This document shows, piece by piece, positions 33,210-41,677 of a stretch of DNA of 43,375 nucleotides. The DNA comes from Pseudomonas sp. TNT3 (lineage in GTDB: Bacteria; Pseudomonadota; Gammaproteobacteria; Pseudomonadales; Pseudomonadaceae). Made by a program: the position numbers and the translations under genes. Below the pieces are notes generated by a model that was given only the letters and a program-made list of their open reading frames with translations, did no database searches and was not told where the DNA came from. Where the stretch lies: positions 1 through 43,375 of the forward strand of contig NZ_WFGV02000047.1 of the NCBI RefSeq assembly GCF_010095445.2, in the 5' to 3' direction. Positions within the stretch are counted from its first letter, which is position 1. Each line of letters begins with the position of its first letter.

Positions 33210-34334
33210 TCAGGTCAGGCCGGCCAATCGTTGAAGTCTTTCAATGTCTGCTTCGGGTTCGCCATTGTTCATGGCAGCGGCAAGACGCATCACCACTTGT
33301 TCGCGGCGAACGTGCATGGGAGGCAACGCATAAATAGCGCCAATCAGTTCACGTAAAACCATTGGCAGACCCCAGCGTGCTTTCAAGCGAACGGCAAAAG
33401 GCGCTGCAAAATCGCGCACTGCGTGCAAGAGCGTTTCTTCGTCCACGCTATTGCCCTGGTTCTCCCATTTCTGAGTTTGGTACAGCACACAGAGTTCGCC
33501 CATGCGGTGCAACAGGGCGGCACTTTGCAGCGGAGCGGGGTCCAGACCACATTGTTGGGCGAGAAGAACAGCCCTTTCAGCTAAACGCTCGGCATTATCC
33601 AGATGAGCCTGGATAAAAGTTTTCAGCATGCCGTCAGGTTGAGTATTGGTCTGTCGCAGGGCCTGGCTAATCGCCAGATTCACGCTGGTAAGCGCTCCTA
33701 ACCGTGTCAGAGCACCGTTCAAATTCGTGCATCGCTGGCCGAGTCCGAGATACGCGGCACCGTTGGCGGCGGCAATCAAGTGGGCACAAAGCGCCGGGTC
33801 ATGCTGCCAATCACTGGCGAGTTCTCGTGAATCCATTGGCGCTCCGCCATAGCCGAGCTGAAGTTTGTCTTTGACCGAGGCCAGTAAAGGTAAGTCCAAC
33901 TCACCCGCCGACAAACCACTCAGATAGCTGATCAGGTCTTCAGTGTTGGCAGTGATCGCTCGGGGGGGCTCATCAAGCGGAAGGAGCGCGTCCAGGCTCT
34001 GTACGACGCGCGAAACCTGGAATGGCTTGGTGAAAAAGGCACTGACCCTCAGCGATTTCACCTCCAACACACTGTCTCGATCCGCGCGGCCGGTGATCAT
34101 GATCAGCGGCGTGTCTTGATCTTTTTCGCGAATTTTTTGCAACAGGTTGACGCCGGGGGCATCCGGTAGATTCCAGTCGGCCATCACCAACTGATAGGTA
34201 CTCGGTTGCCAAGCGTCTAAAGCGCTAGCGACATCGATAAAGCAATCGACCTGAGCAGCCGGACGGATGCTTAACACGAGCTGTTTTAAAAGATCTGATA
34301 TCCAAGGGTCATCGTCCAGAATCATCACTCGCAT
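33210..34334 (-). CDS. Response regulator with HDOD output domain
   Basis: 374 residues from ATG 34334. The receiver (about 1-120) has DDDP at its start and the acceptor Asp in LVMADWNLPDAPG. After a linker, residues about 135-340 form an HDOD domain (LASDWQHDPALCAHLIAAA, LTRLGALTSVNLAISQALRQ, LLHRMGELCVLYQTQ). HDOD resembles HD phosphohydrolases but lacks their metal ligands, and generally acts as a protein scaffold. It is the first gene of an operon with a hybrid kinase and a GGDEF regulator, so it is a second possible phosphate acceptor of that kinase. Confidence 0.85.
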   Translation of the reverse strand: MRVMILDDDPWISDLLKQLVLSIRPAAQVDCFIDVASALDAWQPSTYQLVMADWNLPDAPGVNLLQKIREKDQDTPLIMITGRADRDSVLEVKSLRVSAFFTKPFQVSRVVQSLDALLPLDEPPRAITANTEDLISYLSGLSAGELDLPLLASVKDKLQLGYGGAPMDSRELASDWQHDPALCAHLIAAANGAAYLGLGQRCTNLNGALTRLGALTSVNLAISQALRQTNTQPDGMLKTFIQAHLDNAERLAERAVLLAQQCGLDPAPLQSAALLHRMGELCVLYQTQKWENQGNSVDEETLLHAVRDFAAPFAVRLKARWGLPMVLRELIGAIYALPPMHVRREQVVMRLAAAMNNGEPEADIERLQRLAGLT

Positions 34335-34744
34335 TCGATAATCCTCACTGGATTGACACGTAACTTAGCAACGCCTTCGTGACTGACTATCAGTCAACAG
34401 CAAACATAGACGTCGTTGAGATCAAGGGGTGAGGTTGTAACCGAGCGATTTTGGGTAAATCACGGCAATTTCCCTTTGGCGGATGGTTAGATGGCATCCT
34501 TGAACGGTTGAATTTATTCCTGACCCGCGAACTATACAAGCAAGCAAACAGCTCACAGGTCGTCAGGCTGGAGGGGGTTAGTGCATGAAACGCCGCCATA
34601 GCGGAATTGCTTGAGTGATTCCGTCCTGCTGCTCGCTGCCCTCGGCCCCGAAAAATGCGCTGCCCCCCTCTGAGAAAGTACGTGAGGCTATCAATGGATG
34701 AAGGAGGCGACCCACGCTGGCGCGCTGGAAGCGGGTATCGTGGT

Positions 34745-34930
34745 GTATTAAACGAGTTGCTTGAACTGGGCACAGACGCCATCGCCGCCGTACAGGACTC
34801 AACCGTACTGGAGAACGGTGCGCAGTGGCATGCTCTCAACACTGCCTTGAACAAGGATCATGGCCCTACTGCCTACCTGTTCAAATGTCGCCACTGCGCC
34901 ACACTGGGCGCTTATCAAGACAACCATTGA
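34745..34930 (+). pseudogene. CbrC-family (UPF0167) C-terminal remnant
   Basis: The last about 60 codons of an open frame read VLNELLELGTDAIAAVQDST, then DHGPTAYLFKCRHCATLGAY and a stop. This resembles the conserved C-terminus of CbrC-family proteins with its paired-cysteine CRHC. The N-terminal two thirds, with its own cysteine motifs, is absent and the upstream frame is unrelated, so this is a truncated gene. The rest of 34335-34744 is the REC-HDOD upstream region and unidentifiable sequence. Confidence 0.6.
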
Positions 34931-34948
34931 CGCCCATAATTGAAGCCT

Positions 34949-35419
34949 ATGAATAAAATCGAATGGCCAGCCCTTAAGCTCAGGCTTAAAAAGTACTTCG
35001 CAATTATCTTCACGCTCTGCTTTGTGGGGGGGCTTATCTATGGCTACGTGCACAAACCGGAGCTTCCTCCGAAAATAGTCCACAAGCAAAACTTCATACC
35101 TGGGGAGTGGCTTTATATCGTCGAGGAGGCCAGGGACCGATCAGACCCCAAATCGCTAAAGTTCTATATGGATCACCGTGAATCGACTGACGAATCGATG
35201 AAGGTGCTCCTGGGCAAGACGCCGCCCTTCCTGGTCTCTGACACCGACTTGAAAGACGTGGTCATCCAACCCGTCGCCAACGGCCTGCACATCAAACTCA
35301 AAGGCGCGGTCAGCACTTACCGGAGCAATCTCTACCTGAAGGACGGCGACACTTACACCACCTACCGTGTAAGCCTCGAACAGGTCGAAACCCGACCGCC
35401 CTTGGCGAGCGGTCGGTAA
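34949..35419 (+). CDS. Membrane-anchored hypothetical protein
   Basis: 156 residues from ATG 34949 (a TTG three codons earlier is the only upstream alternative). One membrane segment (about 17-35: YFAIIFTLCFVGGLIYGYV) anchors a periplasmic domain of about 120 residues that is rich in beta-type sequence, including VVIQPVANGLHIKLKGAVST. I do not recognise it. It follows the CbrC remnant by 18 bp, stands alone otherwise, and ends before an inverted repeat. The codon use looks normal in the second half and more AT-rich in the first. Confidence 0.65.
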   Translation: MNKIEWPALKLRLKKYFAIIFTLCFVGGLIYGYVHKPELPPKIVHKQNFIPGEWLYIVEEARDRSDPKSLKFYMDHRESTDESMKVLLGKTPPFLVSDTDLKDVVIQPVANGLHIKLKGAVSTYRSNLYLKDGDTYTTYRVSLEQVETRPPLASGR

Positions 35420-35431
35420 GCTTTTTTCAGT

Positions 35432-35460
35432 ATCGTTCCCACGCGGGGCATGGGAACGAT
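35432..35460. repeat. Inverted repeat between convergent genes
   Basis: ATCGTTCCCA, 9-base loop, TGGGAACGAT: a 10-bp stem of a kind often seen dispersed in Pseudomonas intergenic regions. A T6 run lies 5 bases before it (minus-strand side), so it may terminate the leftward GMC gene. Confidence 0.6.
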
Positions 35461-35467
35461 CACTCAC

Positions 35468-37156
35468 TCAAACCCGCACGTTACGCCCCGGCAATGACGT
35501 GCGCTGACTGTTTTCCCAGTTCTCCACCAGCCCCACCGGCACATCTGCCGCCGGCAACATATTCACCCCGCGCACCAGATCCGAAGCCCGCTCGGCGAGC
35601 ATGATGGTCGGCGCATTGAGGTTGCCATTCGGTTCGGTCGGAAACACGGACGAGTCGATCACCCGCAACCCCTGGATGCCATGCACCCGCAACTCGGAAT
35701 CCACCACCGCCATGTCGTCCTCACCCATGCGGCACGAGCCACACGGATGGTAGGTGCTTTCGAGGTTGTCACGGACAAAGGCATCGAGGTCTTCGTCACT
35801 GGTCACCAGCGCTCCGGGGGCGATTTCGCCGTCGCGAAAACGATCCATGGCTTTCTGGCCGATGATCTCCCGGGTCAGGCGGATGCAGCGGCGGAAACCT
35901 TCGCGGTCCTCTTCGCGCTCCAGGTAGTTGAAGCGGATTTCCGGATGCTCGTACGGATCGGCCGAACGCACCCGCACATACCCCCGGCTTTTCGGTTTGT
36001 TCGGGCCCGTCAGCACCATAAAACCGTGGCCCTTGATCGGCTTGTTGCCGTCGTAGCGCATCGCTGCAGGCAGGAAGTGGAACTGAATGTCCGGCCAGCG
36101 CAGGCCCTTTTCGGAGCGGATGAAACCACCGGCCTCGAAGTGGTTGGTGGCGCCCAGGCCATCCTTGAACAGCAGCCAGCGCAAGCCGATCATCAGTTTG
36201 CTCAACGGGTCCATCTTGCTGTTGAGGGTCACTGGTTCCTTGCAGCCGAACTGGATGTACACCTCGGCGTGATCCTGCAGGTTCTCCCCTACCCCCGGCA
36301 GGTCATGGCGCACGCCGATCCCGGCCTTGCGCAGGACCTCGGCCGGGCCAATGCCGGAGCGTTGCAGCAAGTGCGGCGAACCGATCGGCCCGGACGAGAT
36401 CAGCACTTCGCGGTTGCAATACACCTGATGGGTCTGGCCACCGTGGTCATAAATGACCCCCACCGCGCGCTTGCCTTCGAGGATGACCTGGCGGGTCATC
36501 GCATGGGTAATCACGGTAAGGTTCGCACGGCCCATGGCCGGGCGCAGGTATGCGTTGGCCGTGGAGCAGCGCACACCGTTCTTCACGGTCATGTGCATCG
36601 CCCCGAAACCTTCCTGCATGTAGCCGTTGCAGTCCTCGGTCTTGATGTAACCCGCCTCGGCACCCGCTTCGACCCAGGCCCCGTACAGCGGGTTTTTCAT
36701 GTTGTTGCCGTTGGTGGTATGCAGCGGCCCGGTCTGCCCGCGATAGCTGTCGCCGCCGGACTCGTAGCTTTCGGCACGCTTGAAGTACGGCAGGCAATTC
36801 TTGTAGCCCCAGCCCTGGGCGCCGAGGGATTCCCACTCGTCGAAATCCAGCGCGTGGCCGCGGATGTACACCAGGCCATTGATCGACGACGAACCACCCA
36901 GCACCTTGCCCCGCGGGCAGTGAATGCGCCGACCATTGAGGTAGGTTTCCGGCTCGGTTTCGTAGCGCCAGTTGTACTTTTTGGTGTTCATCGGAATCGA
37001 GAATGCGCTGGGCATCTGGATCACTACGCTCTTGTCGCTGCCGCCGAATTCCAGGACCAGCACCGAGGTGGCCGGGTCTTCGCTCAAGCGGTTGGCCAAC
37101 ACACAACCTGCCGAGCCTGCGCCAATGATGATGTAGTCGTATTTTTGCGTAGTCAT
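35468..37156 (-). CDS. GMC-family FAD alcohol dehydrogenase (choline dehydrogenase-like)
   Basis: 562 residues. The FAD dinucleotide fold opens the protein (YIIIGAGSAGCVLANRLSED). The GMC signatures follow: RGKVLGGSSSINGLVYIRG, SSGPIGSPHLLQRSGIGP and the active-site region STYHPCGSCRMG, whose His is the usual catalytic base. These match the BetA group, which oxidises primary alcohols to aldehydes at the membrane or with a quinone or oxygen acceptor. It overlaps the permease stop by 4 bases (ATGA) and is the last gene of a set with an aldehyde dehydrogenase and a ureohydrolase. There are no betaine-synthesis regulators (BetI) nearby, so the substrate is probably not choline. Confidence 0.88.
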   Translation of the reverse strand: MTTQKYDYIIIGAGSAGCVLANRLSEDPATSVLVLEFGGSDKSVVIQMPSAFSIPMNTKKYNWRYETEPETYLNGRRIHCPRGKVLGGSSSINGLVYIRGHALDFDEWESLGAQGWGYKNCLPYFKRAESYESGGDSYRGQTGPLHTTNGNNMKNPLYGAWVEAGAEAGYIKTEDCNGYMQEGFGAMHMTVKNGVRCSTANAYLRPAMGRANLTVITHAMTRQVILEGKRAVGVIYDHGGQTHQVYCNREVLISSGPIGSPHLLQRSGIGPAEVLRKAGIGVRHDLPGVGENLQDHAEVYIQFGCKEPVTLNSKMDPLSKLMIGLRWLLFKDGLGATNHFEAGGFIRSEKGLRWPDIQFHFLPAAMRYDGNKPIKGHGFMVLTGPNKPKSRGYVRVRSADPYEHPEIRFNYLEREEDREGFRRCIRLTREIIGQKAMDRFRDGEIAPGALVTSDEDLDAFVRDNLESTYHPCGSCRMGEDDMAVVDSELRVHGIQGLRVIDSSVFPTEPNGNLNAPTIMLAERASDLVRGVNMLPAADVPVGLVENWENSQRTSLPGRNVRV

Positions 37157-38730
37157 GATGATCTCCCGACCGTCGATTCAGTGAATACCGGCAGCGATTG
37201 CTTGTGCGTCAGGGTGTCGCCGGTGGTGTATTGCGGGGAGTGTTTTTCGATCTGCTGGATCACCGCTTCTTCGCGTTTCAGATCAATCGAACGGCTCAGC
37301 CAGTAGTACGCCAGGCCCGAGACGATCAGCCCCACCAACCAGGCGATGTCGATGCTGCCCAGCGCCTTGGCCAGCGGGCCTACATACACTTCGCGCTGTT
37401 CGACGCCGTCGTAGATGTAGAAGAACGGGATCATCGAGATGAAGCCGATGGCATAGGCGGCGATACCGCGCAGGCCCCAGCTGCCGTAGATGTTGCCGTG
37501 GGGCATGAAGAAGTGCGGGATGGCGTAGCGGCCCTTGCGCACGAAGAAGTAGTCGGTGAGGTTGACCGATGTCCAGGGCACCAGGAAGTACAGCATCACC
37601 ACCAGATAGATACCGAGCACCGACAAGCCTTTCCCGGAACTCTGGATGCTCAGGGCCACGCCCAGTTGCAGCAGGATCACGAACGCGATGGCGAGGATCC
37701 GCGCCTTGCGGGTCGGCTCGATGTGCTTGATCGAATCGACACAGGTCAGGGTGGTCAGCTTGGCGCTGTAGATGTTCATCGCGATCACCGGCAGGAACGC
37801 CAGGATGGTCACCACCACGACCGCGGTGCCGATCAGCGGCGACACGGTGTTGCCGACTTGACCCAGGGCCACCAGCACATCGGTTGAGTGCAGGTGATCG
37901 GCCAGCCAGCCGCCGACGGAAATCATCCAGGCACCGGACAGCGAAGCGCCGAGAAACACCACAGCGATCAGCTTGCCGCTGGAGGTGTTCTTCGGCAGGT
38001 AACGCGAGTAGTCCGACACGTACGGGGCATAGGCGATGTTGTAGCTCGCCGCCGCCGCGAACTGCGCGATAAAACCGGTCCAGTTGAAGCCCAGCGGCGC
38101 CCGCGCGACCTCGCCTGGCGCCAGTGCCGGCAGCACCGCATCCGGCACCCAGCCCATCACCACCGCCAGGGTCACCAGGCCGTACAGCGGCAGCGACAGG
38201 TACAACGCCCATTTGAAACTGCGATGCATCCAGTCATGGCCGAGGATGGCCAACACCGCCGCCGGTAGGGTCACCGCCACCGCGATCACCGCAGGGTTGA
38301 AACCAAACAGCGTGTGCAGGCCCTGCATCATCAGCACCAGGTTGACGATGTTGAAGCCGGCGAACACAAACAGCGTCGCCAGCAGCACCAGAATCACGCC
38401 GCGGTAACCGAACTGCGCACGGGACTGGATCATCTGCGGCAAGCCAAGGTGCGGGCCTTGCGAGCCGTGAAACGCCATGAACAGCGTACCGAACATGATG
38501 CCCAGCGTGCCGGCGAGCGTGGTCCAGAGCGCGGTCAGGCCGACGCTCGGGCCGACGAAGCCGATGGTCATGGTGAAGAAGGTGAAGTTGCCGAGAAACC
38601 AGAACGGACCCTGGCTCGACAGTTTGTCGGTGCGTTCGTCCTCGGGGATGAAGTCAATCGAATGCCCCTCGACGACGGATTTGTCATCGAGGGAGGACAC
38701 ACTCGTGGCGGACTTGGCGTTTGTGTTCAT
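37153..38730 (-). CDS. NCS1-family permease (cytosine/purine permease type)
   Basis: 525 residues with about twelve membrane segments. The N-terminal region after a soluble tail (about 1-45) carries GPFWFLGNFTFFTMTIGFVG; GLPQMIQSRAQFGYRG is the conserved NCS1 loop, and YAPYVSDYSRYLPKNTSSGK the central signature. NCS1 carriers import nucleobases, hydantoins, thiamine precursors and related small nitrogen compounds with protons or sodium. It lies between a REPIN and the GMC gene in an operon-like set with ureohydrolase and aldehyde dehydrogenase genes, so a guanidino or other nitrogen-rich substrate is likely. The exact substrate is not readable. Confidence 0.88.
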   Translation of the reverse strand: MNTNAKSATSVSSLDDKSVVEGHSIDFIPEDERTDKLSSQGPFWFLGNFTFFTMTIGFVGPSVGLTALWTTLAGTLGIMFGTLFMAFHGSQGPHLGLPQMIQSRAQFGYRGVILVLLATLFVFAGFNIVNLVLMMQGLHTLFGFNPAVIAVAVTLPAAVLAILGHDWMHRSFKWALYLSLPLYGLVTLAVVMGWVPDAVLPALAPGEVARAPLGFNWTGFIAQFAAAASYNIAYAPYVSDYSRYLPKNTSSGKLIAVVFLGASLSGAWMISVGGWLADHLHSTDVLVALGQVGNTVSPLIGTAVVVVTILAFLPVIAMNIYSAKLTTLTCVDSIKHIEPTRKARILAIAFVILLQLGVALSIQSSGKGLSVLGIYLVVMLYFLVPWTSVNLTDYFFVRKGRYAIPHFFMPHGNIYGSWGLRGIAAYAIGFISMIPFFYIYDGVEQREVYVGPLAKALGSIDIAWLVGLIVSGLAYYWLSRSIDLKREEAVIQQIEKHSPQYTTGDTLTHKQSLPVFTESTVGRSS

Positions 38731-38845
38731 GATGGACTCTTATTGTTGGAAGATCATGACGAGATAACCGCATTCTTTCGGGTGAACGACGCCCGGGGGG
38801 CCTCCATGCCGTTCCTGATGTTCAAACGTATAAATGACGAAAACC

Positions 38846-38945
38846 TGTAGGAGCGAGCTTGCTCGCGATGAACTCAAGGGCGCCGCATTTATCCTGAATG
38901 CTCGCGTTATCGTTAACGTCCTTCGCGAGCGAGCTCGCTCCTACA
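38846..38945. repeat. REPIN: two inverted REP elements
   Basis: TGTAGGAGCGAGCTTGCTCG (from 38846) and GCGAGCGAGCTCGCTCCTACA (to 38945) face each other across about 50 bases. This is the standard REP doublet of fluorescens-group pseudomonads. It lies between the aldehyde dehydrogenase and permease genes and may lower expression of the downstream pair. Confidence 0.9.
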
Positions 38946-38956
38946 AAGGGCAGGTG

Positions 38957-40468
38957 TCAGCCTGGCAACGTGATCCACACGGCCTTGGTTTCGAGCAGGT
39001 AATCGAGCTGCTCGGCGCCCAGGTCCTTGCCGAACCCTGACTGCTTGTAGCCACCGAACGGCATCGACGGATCGAGTGTGCCGTGGGCATTGACGTAGAC
39101 AGAGCCGGCCTTGAGCCGTGGAATCAGGCTGTGCACCTTGCCCAGGTCGTTGGAATACAGGGCGGCTGCCAGGCCATAGAGCGAGTCATTGGCCAGGGCC
39201 AGCGCCTCTTCCTCATCATCGAACGGCGCGGTCACCAGCACCGGCCCGAAGATCTCTTCCTGGACGATGCGCATGTCGTTGCGGCAATTGGCGAAGATGG
39301 TCGGCTCGACGAAGAAACCAGGGCCATCGACGGCTTGGCCGCCGTAGACCAGTTCGGCGCCTTCCGCCTTGCCCGTCTCGATGTACTCGGTCACACGCTG
39401 CTTTTGCAGGGCCGACACCAGTGGGCCGATGAAGCAGTCCGGGTCCAGGCCCGGGGCCATTTTCAGGGTGCGTGTGTAGGCGATCAGCTCACCCAGGAAT
39501 TGCTCGTAGACGCTGCTATGAATATAGGCCCGCGTGCCGGCGTCGCATACCTGACCGGAGTTGAAAAACACCCCGTTGGCGACCGCTTGTGCCGCCGCCG
39601 GAATATCGGCATCGGCAAACACGATGACCGGTGATTTTCCGCCGAGTTCGAGGGTCAGGCGCTTCATCTCGTCCAGCGCCGCACGGCCAACGGTTATCCC
39701 CACCGGGGTCGAACCGGTGAAGGTCAGTTTGTCGATGCCGGGGTGGGTGGCCATGGCCGCGCCAACCACGCTGCCGCGTCCGGTGACGATGTTGATCACG
39801 CCGTCCGGAATGCCCGCTTCTTGCACCAGTTCTGCGAAACGCAGGGCCGACAGCGAAGTCAGTTCGGCGGGTTTGACCACCACGGTGCAACCGGTGGCCA
39901 GCGCTGCGCCCAGTTTCCAGGCCATGGTTTGCAGCGGGAAGTTCCACGGCACGATGGCACCGACCACACCCACCGCTTCCTTGCGGGTATAGGCCAGGTA
40001 ATTGCCCGGCAGCGACGGCTCGACCGTACGCCCGTGGAGCTTGGTCGCCCAACCGGCGAAATAGCGCAGGGTATCGACGGTGCCCTGGATGTCGACATCC
40101 TTGGCGAAGGCGACCGACTTGCCCATGTCGATCGATTCGATTTCCGCCAGTTCGGCGGCGTTCTGTTCGATCAAATCCGCCAGGCGCTGGATCAGGCGTT
40201 CGCGCTGCGCCGGTTTGGCCTGGCTCCATGCGCCACCGTCGAACTGCGCACGGGCGGCTTGCACGGCGCGGTCCAGGTCAACGGTCGTGCCCATCGGAAT
40301 ACGGGTGATCAGGCCTTCGGTCGACGGCTCGATGACGTCGGAAGTCTGGCCGTCGCTGGCTTCAACCCAGGCACCGCCGATGAACATTTTCTGCACCTTG
40401 CTGAGGAAGGTCTGGGTGGCTTCGCTGACGCCGAATTTCTGCAGGTAACTCTTGACGATCGTGTCCAT
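38957..40468 (-). CDS. NAD(P)-dependent aldehyde dehydrogenase
   Basis: 503 residues, the usual length. The catalytic Cys is in FFNSGQVCDAGTR, the general-base Glu in LTLELGGKSPVI, the cofactor Asn region in VGAIVPWNFPLQTMAWKLGA, and the C-terminal motif is MPFGGYKQSGFGKDLG. The closest feel is to the betaine-aldehyde, gamma-aminobutyraldehyde and phenylacetaldehyde group. The active-site motif has NSGQVCDAG instead of the common NQGQVCCAG. It starts 56 bp after the ureohydrolase gene on the same strand, so a guanidino- or amino-aldehyde is the likely substrate. Specificity is inferred from neighbours. Confidence 0.9.
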   Translation of the reverse strand: MDTIVKSYLQKFGVSEATQTFLSKVQKMFIGGAWVEASDGQTSDVIEPSTEGLITRIPMGTTVDLDRAVQAARAQFDGGAWSQAKPAQRERLIQRLADLIEQNAAELAEIESIDMGKSVAFAKDVDIQGTVDTLRYFAGWATKLHGRTVEPSLPGNYLAYTRKEAVGVVGAIVPWNFPLQTMAWKLGAALATGCTVVVKPAELTSLSALRFAELVQEAGIPDGVINIVTGRGSVVGAAMATHPGIDKLTFTGSTPVGITVGRAALDEMKRLTLELGGKSPVIVFADADIPAAAQAVANGVFFNSGQVCDAGTRAYIHSSVYEQFLGELIAYTRTLKMAPGLDPDCFIGPLVSALQKQRVTEYIETGKAEGAELVYGGQAVDGPGFFVEPTIFANCRNDMRIVQEEIFGPVLVTAPFDDEEEALALANDSLYGLAAALYSNDLGKVHSLIPRLKAGSVYVNAHGTLDPSMPFGGYKQSGFGKDLGAEQLDYLLETKAVWITLPG

Positions 40469-40523
40469 ATTTATGCTCTCTGCCCGGCAGTCAGGTCCTG
40501 CCGGGACGCTGTGGTTTCGATGA

Positions 40524-41525
40524 TCAGGCTGGCGTGGTTTCGCTGGCGGCGGCCGCCCGCACCTTGCCCCGCTCGTGGAAGATGAAACCGATACTGTTGA
40601 GCAGCAGTTGCGCGGCGAGGATCGAGGTCATGCCGGTCGGGTCGTACACCGGTGCAACTTCCACCAGGTCCATACCGACGATGTTGCCTTTGCTGCGTTT
40701 GGCCAGGGCCTGGATGATTTCCAGCACTTCGTAGTAGAGGAAGCCGCCGTGGCTCGGGGTGCCGGTACCCGGGGCGATGGACGGGTCGAAGCCGTCGATG
40801 TCGATGGTGATGTAGTAGTTGATGTTCTGCGGGATCAGCGCCAGTACACCGTCGACGCCGAGGCGACGCACATCGCGCACCGAGAGGATCTTCGAACCGG
40901 CTTCGTGAGCCGCTTCGTAGTCGTCGCGGTTGGACGACGAGACGTTGCGGATGCCCATCTGGGTCATGCCGACGATGTGGTTCATTTCCGAGGCGCGGCG
41001 CAGCGGGTTGCCGTGGCCGTAACGCACGCCGTGGCGCTCGTCGACGAAATCCAGGTGCGCATCGAAGTGGATGATGTGGATCGGGCCACGGCCTTCGAAG
41101 GCCTTGATCACCGGCGCGTGAACCGAGTGATCGCCGCCGAGCACCACCGGCATCACACCGGCATCAAGGATCTTGCGCACGGCGTATTCGGTGTTCTTGT
41201 TACTGGTGACCATGTCGGTGTGGACGATATCGGCATCACCGACGTCGACCATGCGCACGTCCGAGGCGGTGAGGTACATCACGTCATCTTCGTGGTCATA
41301 GGCGCCGGCGTGGCCGAAGGAAAACAGCGTCGATGCTTCGCGAATCCCGCGTGGTCCGAAGCGTGCCCCGGAGCGCCACTGGGTACCCATGTCGTTGGGC
41401 ACGCCAAGCACCGCGACGTCGGCATCCAGGGCATCCCAATCGGTGCACACCGGGGATTTGCCAAAGGTGCAATGACCCACGAATGGCAGGTTCAGACGAC
41501 CGGATTCATAACCGTTGTTCGACAT
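40524..41525 (-). CDS. Ureohydrolase (agmatinase / guanidinobutyrase family)
   Basis: 333 residues from ATG 41525, which has GAGAGG 7 bases upstream; the ATG five codons earlier does not. All binuclear-manganese ligands are visible: GGDHSVHAP, HFDAHLDF (Asp-His-Asp) and DIDGFDPSIAPGTGTP. The family hydrolyses guanidino compounds to urea and an amine. The length and the divergent LysR gene resemble guanidinobutyrase or guanidinopropionase of P. aeruginosa (GbuA/GpuA) more than arginine-pathway agmatinase. Neighbouring oxidation genes suggest it acts on a guanidino acid. The exact substrate is not certain. Confidence 0.85.
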   Translation of the reverse strand: MSNNGYESGRLNLPFVGHCTFGKSPVCTDWDALDADVAVLGVPNDMGTQWRSGARFGPRGIREASTLFSFGHAGAYDHEDDVMYLTASDVRMVDVGDADIVHTDMVTSNKNTEYAVRKILDAGVMPVVLGGDHSVHAPVIKAFEGRGPIHIIHFDAHLDFVDERHGVRYGHGNPLRRASEMNHIVGMTQMGIRNVSSSNRDDYEAAHEAGSKILSVRDVRRLGVDGVLALIPQNINYYITIDIDGFDPSIAPGTGTPSHGGFLYYEVLEIIQALAKRSKGNIVGMDLVEVAPVYDPTGMTSILAAQLLLNSIGFIFHERGKVRAAAASETTPA

Positions 41526-41639
41526 TTCTAGCCTCTCCACTTCTTGTTATCGGCTTGGCGGAACTGCAAGGCGACCGCCGTTGAAAGAGACTATGGGCGC
41601 AGGTTTTCGTGGAAAAAATGCCAAACATCAGATACTCAT

Positions 41640-41654
41640 ATCGGCATTACCGAT
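41640..41654. promoter_or_regulatory. LysR-type operator between ureohydrolase and LysR genes
   Basis: ATCGG-CATTA-CCGAT is a perfect 15-bp dyad containing the T-N11-A core of LysR boxes. It lies 24 bases before the LysR start codon and 115 bases before the ureohydrolase start, in a 152-bp divergent gap. Confidence 0.6.
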
Positions 41655-41677
41655 GCATCCACAGGCCGGAGGTCAAC

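Noticed and set aside
34390..34854. 154-codon minus-strand frame upstream of the REC-HDOD gene
   Set aside because: Ser/Pro/Arg-rich, no ribosome site, and it overlaps the CbrC remnant, which has real homology on the other strand.
35681..37306. Long plus-strand open frame of 541 codons opposite the GMC gene
   Set aside because: Shadow of the GMC oxidoreductase; it has no family features and runs into the permease gene.
35468..38730. Choline-to-betaine (bet) operon
   Set aside because: The permease is NCS1 rather than a BCCT choline carrier, there is no BetI regulator, and a ureohydrolase belongs to the set.
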